From the NCBI GenBank assembly GCA_022767075.1, contig JALEPP010000100.1, positions 1-51,138 of the forward strand: 51,138 nt of DNA, in the 5' to 3' direction. Both the position numbers and the translations under genes were made by a program. The notes beneath the pieces are model-generated. The model had not been told where the DNA came from. It did not search any database and saw only the letters and a list, made by a program, of their open reading frames with translations. Positions 1 through 8,382 of the stretch are shown here, in pieces. The DNA is from Agathobacter sp. Its GTDB lineage: Bacteria; Bacillota; Clostridia; Lachnospirales; Lachnospiraceae. Each line of letters starts with the position of its first letter. Within the stretch, counting starts at the first letter, position 1.

Positions 1-142
1 CTCTAACTGCTTTCAGCCATGTATGGATGGTTCCTTCTGGAATACCTAATTCTTTGGCTGCCTTAGCACCGCCGATTTCTCTGGCAAGTTTGACAGCCTG
101 GACCTTATATTCTTGGTCGTATTTACGTTGGGTACGTGACAT
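1..142 (-). CDS. IS3-type transposase orfA, N-terminal part (cut by window edge)
   Basis: The ORF track shows only the antisense reading here. Reading the minus strand from an ATG at 142 gives 47 residues beginning MSRTQRKYDQEYKVQAVKLA, followed by AKELGIPEGTIHTWLKAV. This is the helix-turn-helix start of an IS3-family OrfA, which binds the ends of the element. A strong AAGGAGG lies just upstream of the start. The gene runs off the left end of the window, so I cannot tell whether the element is intact or has an orfB. It lies directly against a truncated ISL3 transposase, which suggests it inserted into that gene or recombined with it. Family assignment rests on the HTH region only. Confidence 0.8.
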   Translation of the reverse strand, partial: MSRTQRKYDQEYKVQAVKLAREIGGAKAAKELGIPEGTIHTWLKAVR

Positions 143-153
143 TGAGAGTACCT

Positions 154-194
154 CCTTATTCTCTTTATTATACATTAATTCTTTGAGAATAAGG
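154..194 (-). promoter_or_regulatory. Hairpin over the orfA ribosome binding site with a promoter -10 in its loop
   Basis: CCTTATTCTC (154-163) and GAGAATAAGG (185-194) form a perfect 10-bp inverted repeat. Read on the minus strand, the 3' arm ends in AAGG, part of the AAGGAGG site for orfA, and the loop carries a TATAAT-like sequence. A transcript entering from outside would fold and hide the binding site. A transcript starting at the internal promoter would lack the 5' arm. Protecting a transposase from read-through in this way is known for insertion sequences; its use here is inferred. Confidence 0.55.
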
Positions 195-206
195 TGTAAA
201 CTTTAT

Positions 207-882
207 TTATACAACATAAGGATGTGCTTTTTGAGCTGCATGAGCATATATCTGAGCACCATCGCGTGAAATAACTTCAATGTGTGTAAATCTTTTTAAC
301 CACTCCTTGACATCATCGGTATCCCTCGATGGAATCAAGTCTATAATTCTATGTGTATCCAGGTCTACCATCACTGTTCCGTAAGAAAATCTTTTCCGTA
401 ATGCAAAATCATCCACACACACCCTTTTCACAGAAAAGTTATCCACAATGGATGGCATTTTTTTTAAGCAACTCACATATGCTGCTTTTACATACATTTA
501 TATTGCTTGTCTTTAATATTTTTGAAGCATTGACTGAACTTAACTGTGTCGATGTGTAAATAATATTTTTCTCCAACCTTCGTGTTTTCTTCCCTTTCCT
601 ATCCACGAAATGATGGCTTTCTGAAAATGTTTTTTTACTACATAAACTATTGTGGCAAAACATCTTTCTTGTTTTAACCAGCAAAATCACTTTTTTATTT
701 TGCATAGGCAAGTCCTGGATTTCTCTCTCATAAGTAGAATGTACTTTATTTGATTTTTCTCCACAATATGGACACACTAATTCCTCACACTTGGAAGATA
801 TATGAAAGACGACAACATCTTTTTTTATTTTATAATCATCAAGTATATATTCTTCCCCTAGTTCATGTATAAATTCATTCAT
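207..882 (-). pseudogene. ISL3-family transposase, frameshifted and 3'-truncated
   Basis: Two minus-strand reading frames belong to one ISL3 transposase. The first (882 to 439) has the N-terminal zinc finger (CPYCG, then a CHNSLC pair) and the linker to ICELLKK. The second (497 to 207) continues as MPSIVDNFSVKRVCVDDFAL, the start of the DDE catalytic core, through VDLDTHRIIDLIPSRD to ISRDGA. They join at a run of eight A residues (458-465 on the opposite strand), where one fewer A restores the frame. The protein stops shortly after AHPYV, next to the IS3-type sequence, so the last part of the catalytic core is missing. ISL3 transposases are usually over 400 residues; about 220 are left. I consider it dead. 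Confidence 0.88.
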
Positions 883-1069
883 GAGTTATTACCATCCATT
901 GTTAATTTTTTTAATACAAAATCCAACTATATATGCTTATCTTACTACTTTACTAAGATATAATCAACTAACTATGGAAAGAACCGGCCAATTGGTTGTA
1001 TGCAACCAAGGAAACATGCTATTTTTTATATGTAAAAAATATGAAACGAAACACCGAAAGGAGAAAAAC

Positions 1070-1174
1070 ATGGGAATAGCAACAGGAAGGGCAAATAATG
1101 AGAGCTTTGTTGCAATCTATCCCAAGCTGATTAACGGTTGGGCTGATGGAGTATTTTATTTGAAACAACGATAA
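1070..1174 (+). CDS. Small ORF, 34 residues, no recognised function
   Basis: An ATG at 1070 follows an excellent AAAGGAG site and opens 34 codons (MGIATGRANNESFVAIYPKL...). It ends 9 bases before the start of the XRE regulator, so the two could be co-transcribed. The ORF track lists a longer version from 881, but the first 63 codons lack a ribosome binding site and are AT-rich without protein character. I recognise no family. It could be the remnant of a larger gene cut by the neighbouring transposon debris, or a real small leader protein. Confidence 0.3.
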   Translation: MGIATGRANNESFVAIYPKLINGWADGVFYLKQR

Positions 1175-1183
1175 GGGGGATAT

Positions 1184-1858
1184 ATGACGTTTTCGAATAA
1201 TCTTATAAAATATCGAAAAATTAAAGGTTATACGCAGGATGACTTGGCGGAAAAAATGGGGGTCTCACGTCAATCCGTGAGTAAATGGGAAAATGGTGAG
1301 TCTATGCCAGAGGTAAGTAAGATTGTGAAAATCGCAGACTATCTGGAGGTGAGCATGGATGAACTATTTGGACGAGAAAAAATAGTCAAAACAGAACAAA
1401 ATGTTGTAAGCATGCAGGACGTTAAGATTGGATTAAAACCCAATACAATACTTTTCATGATAATATGTGTATTCTTTTTATCGCTTGGTGGAATTGTTGG
1501 ATATGGAATTGGAAGTGATAAAGGGAATGAGAAGGTAGTTTCTGGTTTAGAAAATGTGGAAATAACCGGATTTGGATTTGGACCAAACGAATGGGGCGGA
1601 ATGAACGTCGAATTTGTTCCATCATCTTACAGTCAGGATTGCAAATATACCATTTTGGCGAAGGGACAGTATGATGAATACTATGATACCCAATGGAAGG
1701 TCTCGTTCTCCGATGGAATATGCCGTAGTAATTTAGGAACAATAGACGGGGTCCTTTACAAGATTATTTTAAAAATAGAACAGGGAGAGGAGACCCGATT
1801 TATTACGCTGGCCGAGAATGTATGGGGAGACGGGAGCGGACAAAATATCCCGCAATAA
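1184..1858 (+). CDS. XRE-family transcriptional regulator with a membrane segment
   Basis: This 224-residue protein has an N-terminal Cro/C1-type helix-turn-helix (about residues 7-62, with TQDDLAEKMGVSRQSVSKWE) ending in the common SMDELFG motif. A linker leads to one hydrophobic helix (about 88-110, FMIICVFFLSLGGIVGYG) and then a roughly 110-residue C-terminal domain probably outside the membrane. Membrane-tethered XRE proteins of this layout are common in Clostridia and usually respond to envelope or metabolic signals, but the ligand and targets here are unknown. The site GGGGGAT precedes the ATG. It stands between transposon debris and a broken chemotaxis receptor, so it may belong to an accessory region. 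Confidence 0.85.
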   Translation: MTFSNNLIKYRKIKGYTQDDLAEKMGVSRQSVSKWENGESMPEVSKIVKIADYLEVSMDELFGREKIVKTEQNVVSMQDVKIGLKPNTILFMIICVFFLSLGGIVGYGIGSDKGNEKVVSGLENVEITGFGFGPNEWGGMNVEFVPSSYSQDCKYTILAKGQYDEYYDTQWKVSFSDGICRSNLGTIDGVLYKIILKIEQGEETRFITLAENVWGDGSGQNIPQ

Positions 1859-1899
1859 GAAAAGCTGGCGGAAAATCTGTGGGCTTTATCTACAGTCTG

Positions 1900-1935
1900 A
1901 GCAGAGGATACATAGCTACATCCTCTGCTTTCTGT
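1900..1935 (+). terminator. Hairpin after the XRE gene, probable terminator
   Basis: AGCAGAGGAT (1900-1909) pairs perfectly with ATCCTCTGCT (1920-1929) around a 10-base loop and is followed by TTCTGTATGTT, a poor T tract. It lies about 40 bases after the XRE stop. The weak T tail makes termination less certain. Confidence 0.55.
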
Positions 1936-2058
1936 ATGTTATCTAATTGGAAGTGCGTATAGTACTTATATCCTGTTTTTGGGTTGCTTTCCCTGGAAAA
2001 AAATATAGAATGGAGCTATAAAGTATTATTCGGAAAGCATACAAAGGAGGAAGGTAGG

Positions 2059-3659
2059 ATGAGGTTCAAAAAGATTAGCACAAAGATGTTGGCGACAATC
2101 TTGCCTGTTATTATGTTGGCGATGATTGTGCTTACCCAATTATCGTAGATGGAAGGTACATTGGCTGCGTAACTGTGGATATTGAGCTTGGAGCTATTAC
2201 AGGGATAGTGGACAATATCGTGGTTGGTGAGACCGGTAGTGCAATGCTCATAACTGCTTCTGGTACTTATCTGGCAGGAACAGACGATGAAAAGGTGCAA
2301 AATGCCGTTTGCATAACAGAAGATGAGAATGCTTCACTTGCATCAGCAGGTTCTGCGATATTAGGTCAGGAAAGCGGAACCTCTGCTTATATAGAAAATG
2401 GACAGTCTATTAATCTGTATTATTCCACCCTGGAGCAAACCGGTTGGAAGCTGATCTTAAAGATGCCTCAGTTAGAGTTGAATGCGCCATTGAACAGATT
2501 GAGGATGCTTCTTATCGGAGTGTCTCTGGTTGCACTTTTAGCAGCAGTTGTAATTGTGTTGTTTCAGGTCCGATCTATTGCAAATAGCATCCGTATGGTT
2601 CAGATATTTGCAGGAGCACTTGCAGGTGGTGATTTTACGGTAGATTCCATTCAGGTAAAAAGCCAGGATGAGCTTGGAAATATGGGAACATCCTTAAACC
2701 AGATGTATGACAGCAACAAGGGTGTAATTAACAATATTAAGGAGCACGCAGAAGAGATTGGAACCTCCAGCAAAAGATTGAGAGACGCTGCAACAAACCT
2801 GACAGAGAAATTCAGAGAGATACAGCGCTATATGAACGATGTAAACACAGCCATGCTGTCAAGTAGTGCTGCTACGGAAGAAGTGAATGCTTCCACAGAA
2901 GAGGTATTGTCAAATGTGAATCTCCTTGCAGAGCAGACTCATGGCAGCATGGAGATGGCTCAAAACATTAGAGAGAGAGCCACAGAGATTGGAAGAAACA
3001 GTAGAGAATCCTTTGATTCTGCAACTAAGCTGTCTGGACAGTTTGAGGAAAGACTGCAGGCAAGTATTGAAAAAGCAAAAGTTGTGGAGTGTATTGGAGA
3101 TCTTGCAAGCGTTATTTCTGGAATTGCAGAGGAGATTAATTTGCTGTCTCTCAATGCTTCTATTGAAGCAGCAAGAGCGGGTGAGGCAGGAAGAGGATTT
3201 GCAGTTGTTGCCTCAGAGATTGGACAGCTATCTGTAAGTACTTCAAAAGCGGTAGAAGAGATTAAGACAACTATTGATGAGGTAAAATTAGCATTTAGTG
3301 GTATTGCAAATGATGCTAGTGCCCTCTTGGGATTTGTTCAGGACACTGTGGCACCAGATTATAGCAATTTTGTGGAAGTGGCGGAGCAGTACGGAAGAGA
3401 TGCCGAAGCAATTGATGAGACAAGCAATCAGATTTTTACTATGTCAGAGTCTATTAAGCAAATTATGCAAGAAGTTACGTATGCTATTCAGAGTATCGCA
3501 GAGGCAACAGAGAATACCACGGAATTAAGCTCTGATATTATGGGCTCTATTGATATTGTCTCAGATGATGTATCGGATATTTCTGATATGTCAGATAAGC
3601 AGGATGTCATTGTACAGAATCTTAATGAGGTGGTAGGAAAGTTTACCTTGAGCAAATAG
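2059..3659 (+). pseudogene. Methyl-accepting chemotaxis protein with most of its sensor domain deleted
   Basis: A receptor gene starts at ATG 2059 behind AAAGGAGGAAGG and encodes a normal N-terminal membrane anchor ([20 protein letters not shown]...) but hits a stop at about 2146. In another frame, just before that stop, the text resumes as [18 protein letters not shown], the late part of a dCache sensor domain, and runs to 3659. That part has a second membrane helix ([20 protein letters not shown]), a HAMP region and the conserved signalling tip [20 protein letters not shown]. The deletion removed most of the extracellular dCache domain and broke the frame. The ORF track's GTG start at 2175 has no ribosome binding site. 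The protein would have signalled to CheA/CheW; no che or flagellar genes are nearby. Confidence 0.85.
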
Positions 3660-3677
3660 TAGGCCTTCACCAAGATA

Positions 3678-3715
3678 AAATAAGCTTAGAGTGTTAACTC
3701 TAAGCTTATTTATTG
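3678..3715 (+). terminator. Strong hairpin terminator after the chemotaxis receptor
   Basis: AAATAAGCTTAGAGT (3678-3692) and its exact complement (3697-3711) form a 15-bp stem with a GTTA loop. The A-rich 5' side and T-rich 3' side make it potentially active in both directions. It sits about 20 bases after the MCP stop codon. Confidence 0.8.
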
Positions 3716-3840
3716 TGCACCTTGTGGCGCACATTTTCAGAGATTTCGATTTCTGGGGATTTCTTATTGTCTGAAATATGATAAGATACTTTCTATGAAG
3801 GCTTTTGGATAAGGGAAATAACTTGAGGAGATCAGTGAAT

Positions 3841-4665
3841 ATGCAGAATATTATCAGGCTAGAAAATCTGGAGGATTCCAGACTAGATATCTATCGAAAA
3901 TATTCGGAGGTGCAGTTGCTTCACTTCTATGAGCCGGCGGAGGGAGTTTTCATTGCAGAAAGTCCTATTGTCATCGGGCGAGCCTTGGACGCAGGATATG
4001 AACCGTTTTCTTTTCTGGTTGAGGAAAAACAGCTGGAGCAGAAGAACACAAGGGAGGTGTTGGAGCGGTGTCAGGATATTCCCGTGTTTACGTCGTCTCT
4101 TGAGATGTTAAATAATCTCACAGGCTTTTCCCTTACCAGAGGAATGCTTTGTGCCATGAGAAGGAAAGCTCTTCCGACCTTGGAAGAGGTCTGCAAGGCT
4201 GCCAGACGCATTGCGATTTTGGAGGATGTAGTGAATCCTACCAATGTGGGGGCGATTGTCAGGTCCGCTGCAGCCCTTCATGTAGATGCAATTCTATTTA
4301 CATCTCCCTGTGCAGATCCGCTGTATCGAAGAGCAATCCGTGTCAGTATGGGGACGATATTCCAGATTCCATGGACCGTATTGGATAAGCAAATGGAGTG
4401 GCCTAAGGAAGGCTTTTGCCGTCTCCGGGAGCTGGGCTTTGTCACTGTAGCTATGGCACTAACGGATCAATCGGTATCCATTGATGATCCTGAAGTTATG
4501 GCTCAGGATAAGCTGGCCATTATCCTTGGCACGGAAGGGGAAGGCTTGAAGCAGGAAACCATTGATGCCTGCGACTTTACAGTTCGAATTCCAATGAGCC
4601 ACGGGGTAGATTCCCTCAATGTGGCGGCAGCCAGCGCCGTAGCGTTTTGGCAGTTGTGTAAGTAA
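3841..4665 (+). CDS. TrmH/SpoU-family RNA 2'-O-ribose methyltransferase
   Basis: The protein has the trefoil-knot SPOUT methyltransferase fold that transfers a methyl group from SAM to a ribose 2'-OH in rRNA or tRNA. The signature motifs are present: NPTNVGAIVRSAAAL (motif 1), LGTEGEGL (motif 2) and VDSLNVAAASAV (motif 3). The N-terminal part (FIAESPIVIGRALDAGYEP) resembles the RNA-binding domain of this family. I start at ATG 3841 (274 residues) because GAGGAG lies 10 bases upstream. The track's TTG at 3805 adds 12 residues unlike the family. The exact RNA target cannot be read from the sequence. The HAD gene follows 13 bases later, so the two are probably one transcript. Confidence 0.88.
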   Translation: MQNIIRLENLEDSRLDIYRKYSEVQLLHFYEPAEGVFIAESPIVIGRALDAGYEPFSFLVEEKQLEQKNTREVLERCQDIPVFTSSLEMLNNLTGFSLTRGMLCAMRRKALPTLEEVCKAARRIAILEDVVNPTNVGAIVRSAAALHVDAILFTSPCADPLYRRAIRVSMGTIFQIPWTVLDKQMEWPKEGFCRLRELGFVTVAMALTDQSVSIDDPEVMAQDKLAIILGTEGEGLKQETIDACDFTVRIPMSHGVDSLNVAAASAVAFWQLCK

Positions 4666-4678
4666 GGAGAGAAATAAT

Positions 4679-5470
4679 ATGTCTAGAATTAAATTGATTG
4701 CCAGTGATTTGGATGGCACGTTGCTTTTAAATGGAGCCCAAAGCTGTGATCCGGAGCTTTTCCCACTTATTGAGGAGCTGGCAAAAAAGGATGTCTATTT
4801 TGTAGCAGCCAGTGGGAGACAATATCATAGCCTACAGAGGTTGTTCGCACCGGTGAGAGATAAAATTCTCTATCTCTGTGAAAATGGTTCCTTGGTTATG
4901 CATACCAATCAGGTTCTGGTTAAGACATATATGGAAGACAGCCTTGCCATGGATATCTGTCATGCAATTATTGACCACCCTGATTGTGAGGTGCTGATTT
5001 CAGGGGAGAGAACCTGCTATTTGGTTCCAAAGACCCAGGGGTTTGTAACGCATGTGAAAGAAGTGCTTGGAAATCATGTGACGGTAATCGATACTCCGGA
5101 AAGAATTGAAGAGGAGGTTATCAAGATTTCCTACTTTGCTCAACCGGACAAGCTAAAAGCCGCAACCGATCTCCTTATGGACAAATTCAAGGACAGCGAT
5201 TGTGAGATTACTGTTTCCGGTAACAGCTGGGTGGATTTTGTGGCAAAAGGAACTGGAAAAGGCGAAGCTTTAGAGAAGCTTGGGAAAAAGCTTGGAATTC
5301 TTCCGGAAGAGATGGCTGCTTTCGGAGACAACGAAAATGACAGAACTATGCTTAGCTTTGTGGGGCATCCCTATCTCATGGAAAAGTGTAATCCAACCAT
5401 GGAGGATGTAGAGGCTAAGAGATGTAAGAAAGTGGAAGAATCCTTGAGGGAGATTTTGAGGGAGTTATAG
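4679..5470 (+). CDS. Cof-type HAD-superfamily sugar/nucleotide phosphatase
   Basis: At 263 residues this is the usual length of the Cof (class IIB) HAD hydrolases, cytosolic Mg-dependent phosphatases of sugar phosphates, FMN or similar metabolites. The nucleophile motif DLDGT is at residues 10-14, and the C-terminal Mg-binding motif is AFGDNENDRTML. GKGEALEKL is the conserved lysine region before it. An AAGGAG site precedes the ATG. It follows the SpoU methyltransferase closely and is probably co-transcribed, although no functional link is evident. The substrate is unknown. Confidence 0.88.
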   Translation: MSRIKLIASDLDGTLLLNGAQSCDPELFPLIEELAKKDVYFVAASGRQYHSLQRLFAPVRDKILYLCENGSLVMHTNQVLVKTYMEDSLAMDICHAIIDHPDCEVLISGERTCYLVPKTQGFVTHVKEVLGNHVTVIDTPERIEEEVIKISYFAQPDKLKAATDLLMDKFKDSDCEITVSGNSWVDFVAKGTGKGEALEKLGKKLGILPEEMAAFGDNENDRTMLSFVGHPYLMEKCNPTMEDVEAKRCKKVEESLREILREL

Positions 5471-5507
5471 AACGCATGACGAGTAATGAAACCTGCAGAG
5501 GCGATAA

Positions 5508-5918
5508 TTATGACTGCTCGAGAGCCCGGCGGAGTGCCTCGTAAGTGCATAACCCCTCTTTGTACCACTGGCAGTTCCTACAGCTTTTGGTGAAGAGCTC
5601 TTTGGTAAGATAGAGTCGACCGTGCTCATTCATTTCCGAATAGGAATAGGCTTCCCCTTCTGTTAGATGAAGTGGCTCTAATAATGATTGGTCTTTTGTT
5701 TTTACATGATTGGTGGCGTCCACGCAGTGGATGCCATCTTTTAAGTTGGGACATTTTTTACAAATCTCGTCCGGATCGGTGACAAGTAGCAGTTTTTCAT
5801 CCGGATTAGATTTGAGCCAGGTGACCATTTCCGTCATATTTTCACAGAAGGCACCGCTATAACCGTAGCCCTGGTAGAGGTTGGTACACATAATATGATG
5901 AACGCGAAATTTTTTCAT
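5508..5918 (-). CDS. DUF1284 cysteine-rich protein, possible iron-sulfur protein
   Basis: The 136-residue product matches the DUF1284 family: the conserved start FRVHHIMCTNLYQGYGYS, a central CKKCPN pair with a later CVDA, and a C-terminal CRNCQWYKEGLC. The even spacing of cysteines suggests a bound Fe-S cluster or zinc, but the family has no established function. It is transcribed away from cstA and converges on the HAD gene, whose stop is only 38 bases away. GGAGCTTCC on the minus strand is the ribosome binding site. Confidence 0.75.
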   Translation of the reverse strand: MKKFRVHHIMCTNLYQGYGYSGAFCENMTEMVTWLKSNPDEKLLLVTDPDEICKKCPNLKDGIHCVDATNHVKTKDQSLLEPLHLTEGEAYSYSEMNEHGRLYLTKELFTKSCRNCQWYKEGLCTYEALRRALEQS

Positions 5919-6115
5919 GGAAGCTCCTTTTACAGAAATTTTATTTGAGTATACCCTTTAAATAGTCTTTTGTAAACGTGCCTTTTAAACATAAAATATA
6001 AACTTGAATTATAGATAAAATGAAATTTTTGTATATCAGGTTATATTGACTTTGAAAATTGGAAGGATTAAGGTGAAAAACGAAAAGAGTATAGGAAAGA
6101 AAGAAGGATAAAAAG

Positions 6116-7792
6116 ATGAATGGATTAATGATTATTGTGCTGGCTGTTGTGGTTCTTGTGGCCGCATATCTCATTTATGGTCGTTATCTGGCCAAGAAAT
6201 GGGGCATAGATCCAAACGCTAAGACTCCTGCATATACAGAGGCCGATGGTGTGGATTACGTGCCTGCAGACACTAACGTGGTATTCGGCCATCAGTTTGC
6301 TTCCATAGCGGGAGCGGGGCCAATCAACGGACCAATTCAGGCAGCAATCTTTGGATGGCTTCCAGTATTGCTGTGGGTACTTTTAGGCGGTGTATTTTTT
6401 GGAGCGGTTCAGGATTTTTCCGCTATGTATGCTTCGGTAAAGAACAAAGGTAAATCCATTGGATACATTATTGAGCAGTACATAGGAGAGACAGGAAAGA
6501 GACTCTTCCTAATTTTTACCTGGTTATTCTCAATCTTGGTTGTAGCAGCATTTGCTGATATCGTAGCGACAACCTTCAATGGATTTGACGCAGAAGGTGC
6601 TAAGGTTGTGGCAGATGGAGCGGTAGCAACCACATCCATTTTATTTATTGTGTTTGCAGTAGCTTTAGGATTCTTCTTAAAGTATACAAAATTCAATACA
6701 TGGGTTAACACAGGGGTGGCAATTGCCTTGCTTGTGCTTTCCATTGTAATCGGTGTAAATGCACCTATATACTTTGACAGACAGTTCTGGCTGATTTTTG
6801 TATTCGCTTATATCTTAGTGGCTTGTGTCACCCCGGTATGGGCATTGCTTCAGCCACGTGACTATTTGAACAGTTACTTGCTGATTGCCATGATGGTTAT
6901 GGCATTTATCGGTATTATCATTTACCAGCCAGCTATGAATCTTCCTGTGTTTACTGCATTCAAGATTGTAAATGCAAATACCAACACCGTTTCGTATTTG
7001 TTCCCAACCTTGTTTGTAACCATCGCATGTGGTGCTGTATCTGGTTTCCATTCTCTGGTATCGTCAGGAACATCGTCAAAACAGATTAAAAGTGAAAAGG
7101 CAATGCTTCCTGTTTCCTTTGGAGCAATGCTTTTGGAGAGCTTTTTAGCAGTTATTGCATTGGTTTGCGTAGGTTTTGCAGCTACAGCAGATGGTCTTCC
7201 GGCAGGAACACCTGCACAAATATTTGCATCAGCCATCGCAACCTTCCTTGGAAAGGTAGGAATTGCAGAGAGTATTTCATATACTTTAATAACTTTAGCA
7301 ATCTCGGCATTTGCGTTAACCAGCTTGGATTCCGTAGCCCGTGTGGGACGTATCGCTTTCCAGGAGTTCTGGGTTGAGGACGATAAGGAACCTACTGCGT
7401 TTGTTAAATTCGTATCCAACAAATACTTTGCTACCATTATCACAATGGTACTTGCCTTCCTTTTGGCGAAAGTAGGTTACGCAAGTATTTGGCCATTATT
7501 TGGCTCAGCGAACCAGCTTCTTTCCGCATTGGCATTGATTGCATGTGCGGTATTCTTAAAGAAAACCAATCGACAGGGCATCATGCTCTGGGGCCCGATG
7601 TTCATTATGCTTGCAGTTACCTTTACCGCAATTATCTTCAAGATTGTGGAGCTGGTATCTGGATTTGCAACGGCTGTTGTGCCTGGAAATGTACTTCAGC
7701 TGGTATTCGCAGTTCTTCTGTTGATCCTTGGTATTATGGTAGCAGTAGAAGGACTGAAAAAGTTATTTGAGAGCAAGAAAGCTCAAGCTTAA
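6116..7792 (+). CDS. cstA: Carbon starvation protein CstA, peptide/pyruvate transporter family
   Basis: This 558-residue integral membrane protein has the CstA hallmarks: an N-terminal helix followed by YVPADTNVVFGHQFASIAGA and GPINGPIQAAIFGWLPVLLW, then FHSLVSSGTSSKQI in the middle and a helix-rich C-terminus (about 14 membrane segments by eye). CstA proteins import peptides or pyruvate, typically when preferred carbon runs short. The length is that of the shorter Gram-positive form (the E. coli protein is near 700). The start is fixed by GAAAGAAGGAT just before ATG 6116. It is a single-gene transcript, ending in a clear terminator. The 197-base gap upstream is AT-rich; I see no convincing promoter or operator in it. 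Confidence 0.93.
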   Translation: MNGLMIIVLAVVVLVAAYLIYGRYLAKKWGIDPNAKTPAYTEADGVDYVPADTNVVFGHQFASIAGAGPINGPIQAAIFGWLPVLLWVLLGGVFFGAVQDFSAMYASVKNKGKSIGYIIEQYIGETGKRLFLIFTWLFSILVVAAFADIVATTFNGFDAEGAKVVADGAVATTSILFIVFAVALGFFLKYTKFNTWVNTGVAIALLVLSIVIGVNAPIYFDRQFWLIFVFAYILVACVTPVWALLQPRDYLNSYLLIAMMVMAFIGIIIYQPAMNLPVFTAFKIVNANTNTVSYLFPTLFVTIACGAVSGFHSLVSSGTSSKQIKSEKAMLPVSFGAMLLESFLAVIALVCVGFAATADGLPAGTPAQIFASAIATFLGKVGIAESISYTLITLAISAFALTSLDSVARVGRIAFQEFWVEDDKEPTAFVKFVSNKYFATIITMVLAFLLAKVGYASIWPLFGSANQLLSALALIACAVFLKKTNRQGIMLWGPMFIMLAVTFTAIIFKIVELVSGFATAVVPGNVLQLVFAVLLLILGIMVAVEGLKKLFESKKAQA

Positions 7793-7811
7793 TTCATCAT
7801 AATTTATCACT

Positions 7812-7862
7812 CGAAGGTCATGTCACTCACGATACGTGCGGTGGTGTGGCCTTCATTTTTTA
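7812..7862 (+). terminator. Terminator after cstA
   Basis: GAAGGTCATGTCACTCAC pairs with GTGCGGTGGTGTGGCCTTC through Watson-Crick and several G-U pairs, followed by ATTTTTTATTT. The G-U pairs all lie on the plus-strand RNA, so the hairpin works best for cstA. Confidence 0.75.
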
Positions 7863-7980
7863 TTTACATTGCAAAAAATAGAAAGAGGTATAAAATAGGG
7901 GAAGAGCACAAACCTTATGGATAGAAAAGCGATTCCGCCAAACGATGGTGGACGACGGAAGTGCTGTAGAAGGAACAATT

Positions 7981-8316
7981 ATGAATCGAAAAACAAAGAT
8001 TATATTTTGGGGAATGATTGCATTACTATTGGTTGGAAGCAGCCTTGCGATATGTTTTATCCCTAAGAATGGAAATACAGTTGTGATATCCAGAGATGGA
8101 GAGGAGATAGGACGCTATTCTCTTGAAAAGGACCAGGTCCTTCGGTTTGAAGAGGATGAGGACTATAACATCGTTGAAATAAAGGATGGAGTGGTAAGGG
8201 TAACGGAGGCCTCCTGTAAGAATCAGATTTGCGTCCACTCGGCGCCTATTTCTAAGGAGAAGCCGGGGATGATTGCGTGCCTGCCAAATAAACTAATTGT
8301 GGAAATACAGGAATGA
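7981..8316 (+). CDS. NusG domain II-like secreted or membrane-anchored protein
   Basis: The 111-residue product has one N-terminal hydrophobic helix (about residues 8-27) and a C-terminal NusG-II-type domain of about 80 residues with GEEIGRYSLEKDQ, VRVTEASCKNQICVHS and IACLPNKLIVEI. Such stand-alone proteins are frequent in Clostridia, often beside FMN-binding or heptaprenyl diphosphate synthase genes; neither is here. The domain sits outside the cytoplasm, so it is not a transcription factor like true NusG. I choose ATG 7981 with AAGGAAC ahead of it; the track's start at 7945 adds residues before the signal anchor. Function unknown. Confidence 0.75.
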   Translation: MNRKTKIIFWGMIALLLVGSSLAICFIPKNGNTVVISRDGEEIGRYSLEKDQVLRFEEDEDYNIVEIKDGVVRVTEASCKNQICVHSAPISKEKPGMIACLPNKLIVEIQE

Positions 8317-8382
8317 TGTTATATTAAAACATAGAGACCCTTGTGTAGGAAACATAGGGGACAAAAATAAGGAGGTAATGAT

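Noticed and set aside
881-1069. Upstream part of the 97-residue ORF at 881-1174
   Set aside because: AT-rich, no ribosome binding site, and the strong site at 1059 fixes a later start.
2175-3659. MCP gene as an intact 494-residue protein from GTG 2175
   Set aside because: No ribosome binding site, begins in the middle of the dCache domain, and the true N-terminal anchor is encoded upstream in another frame.
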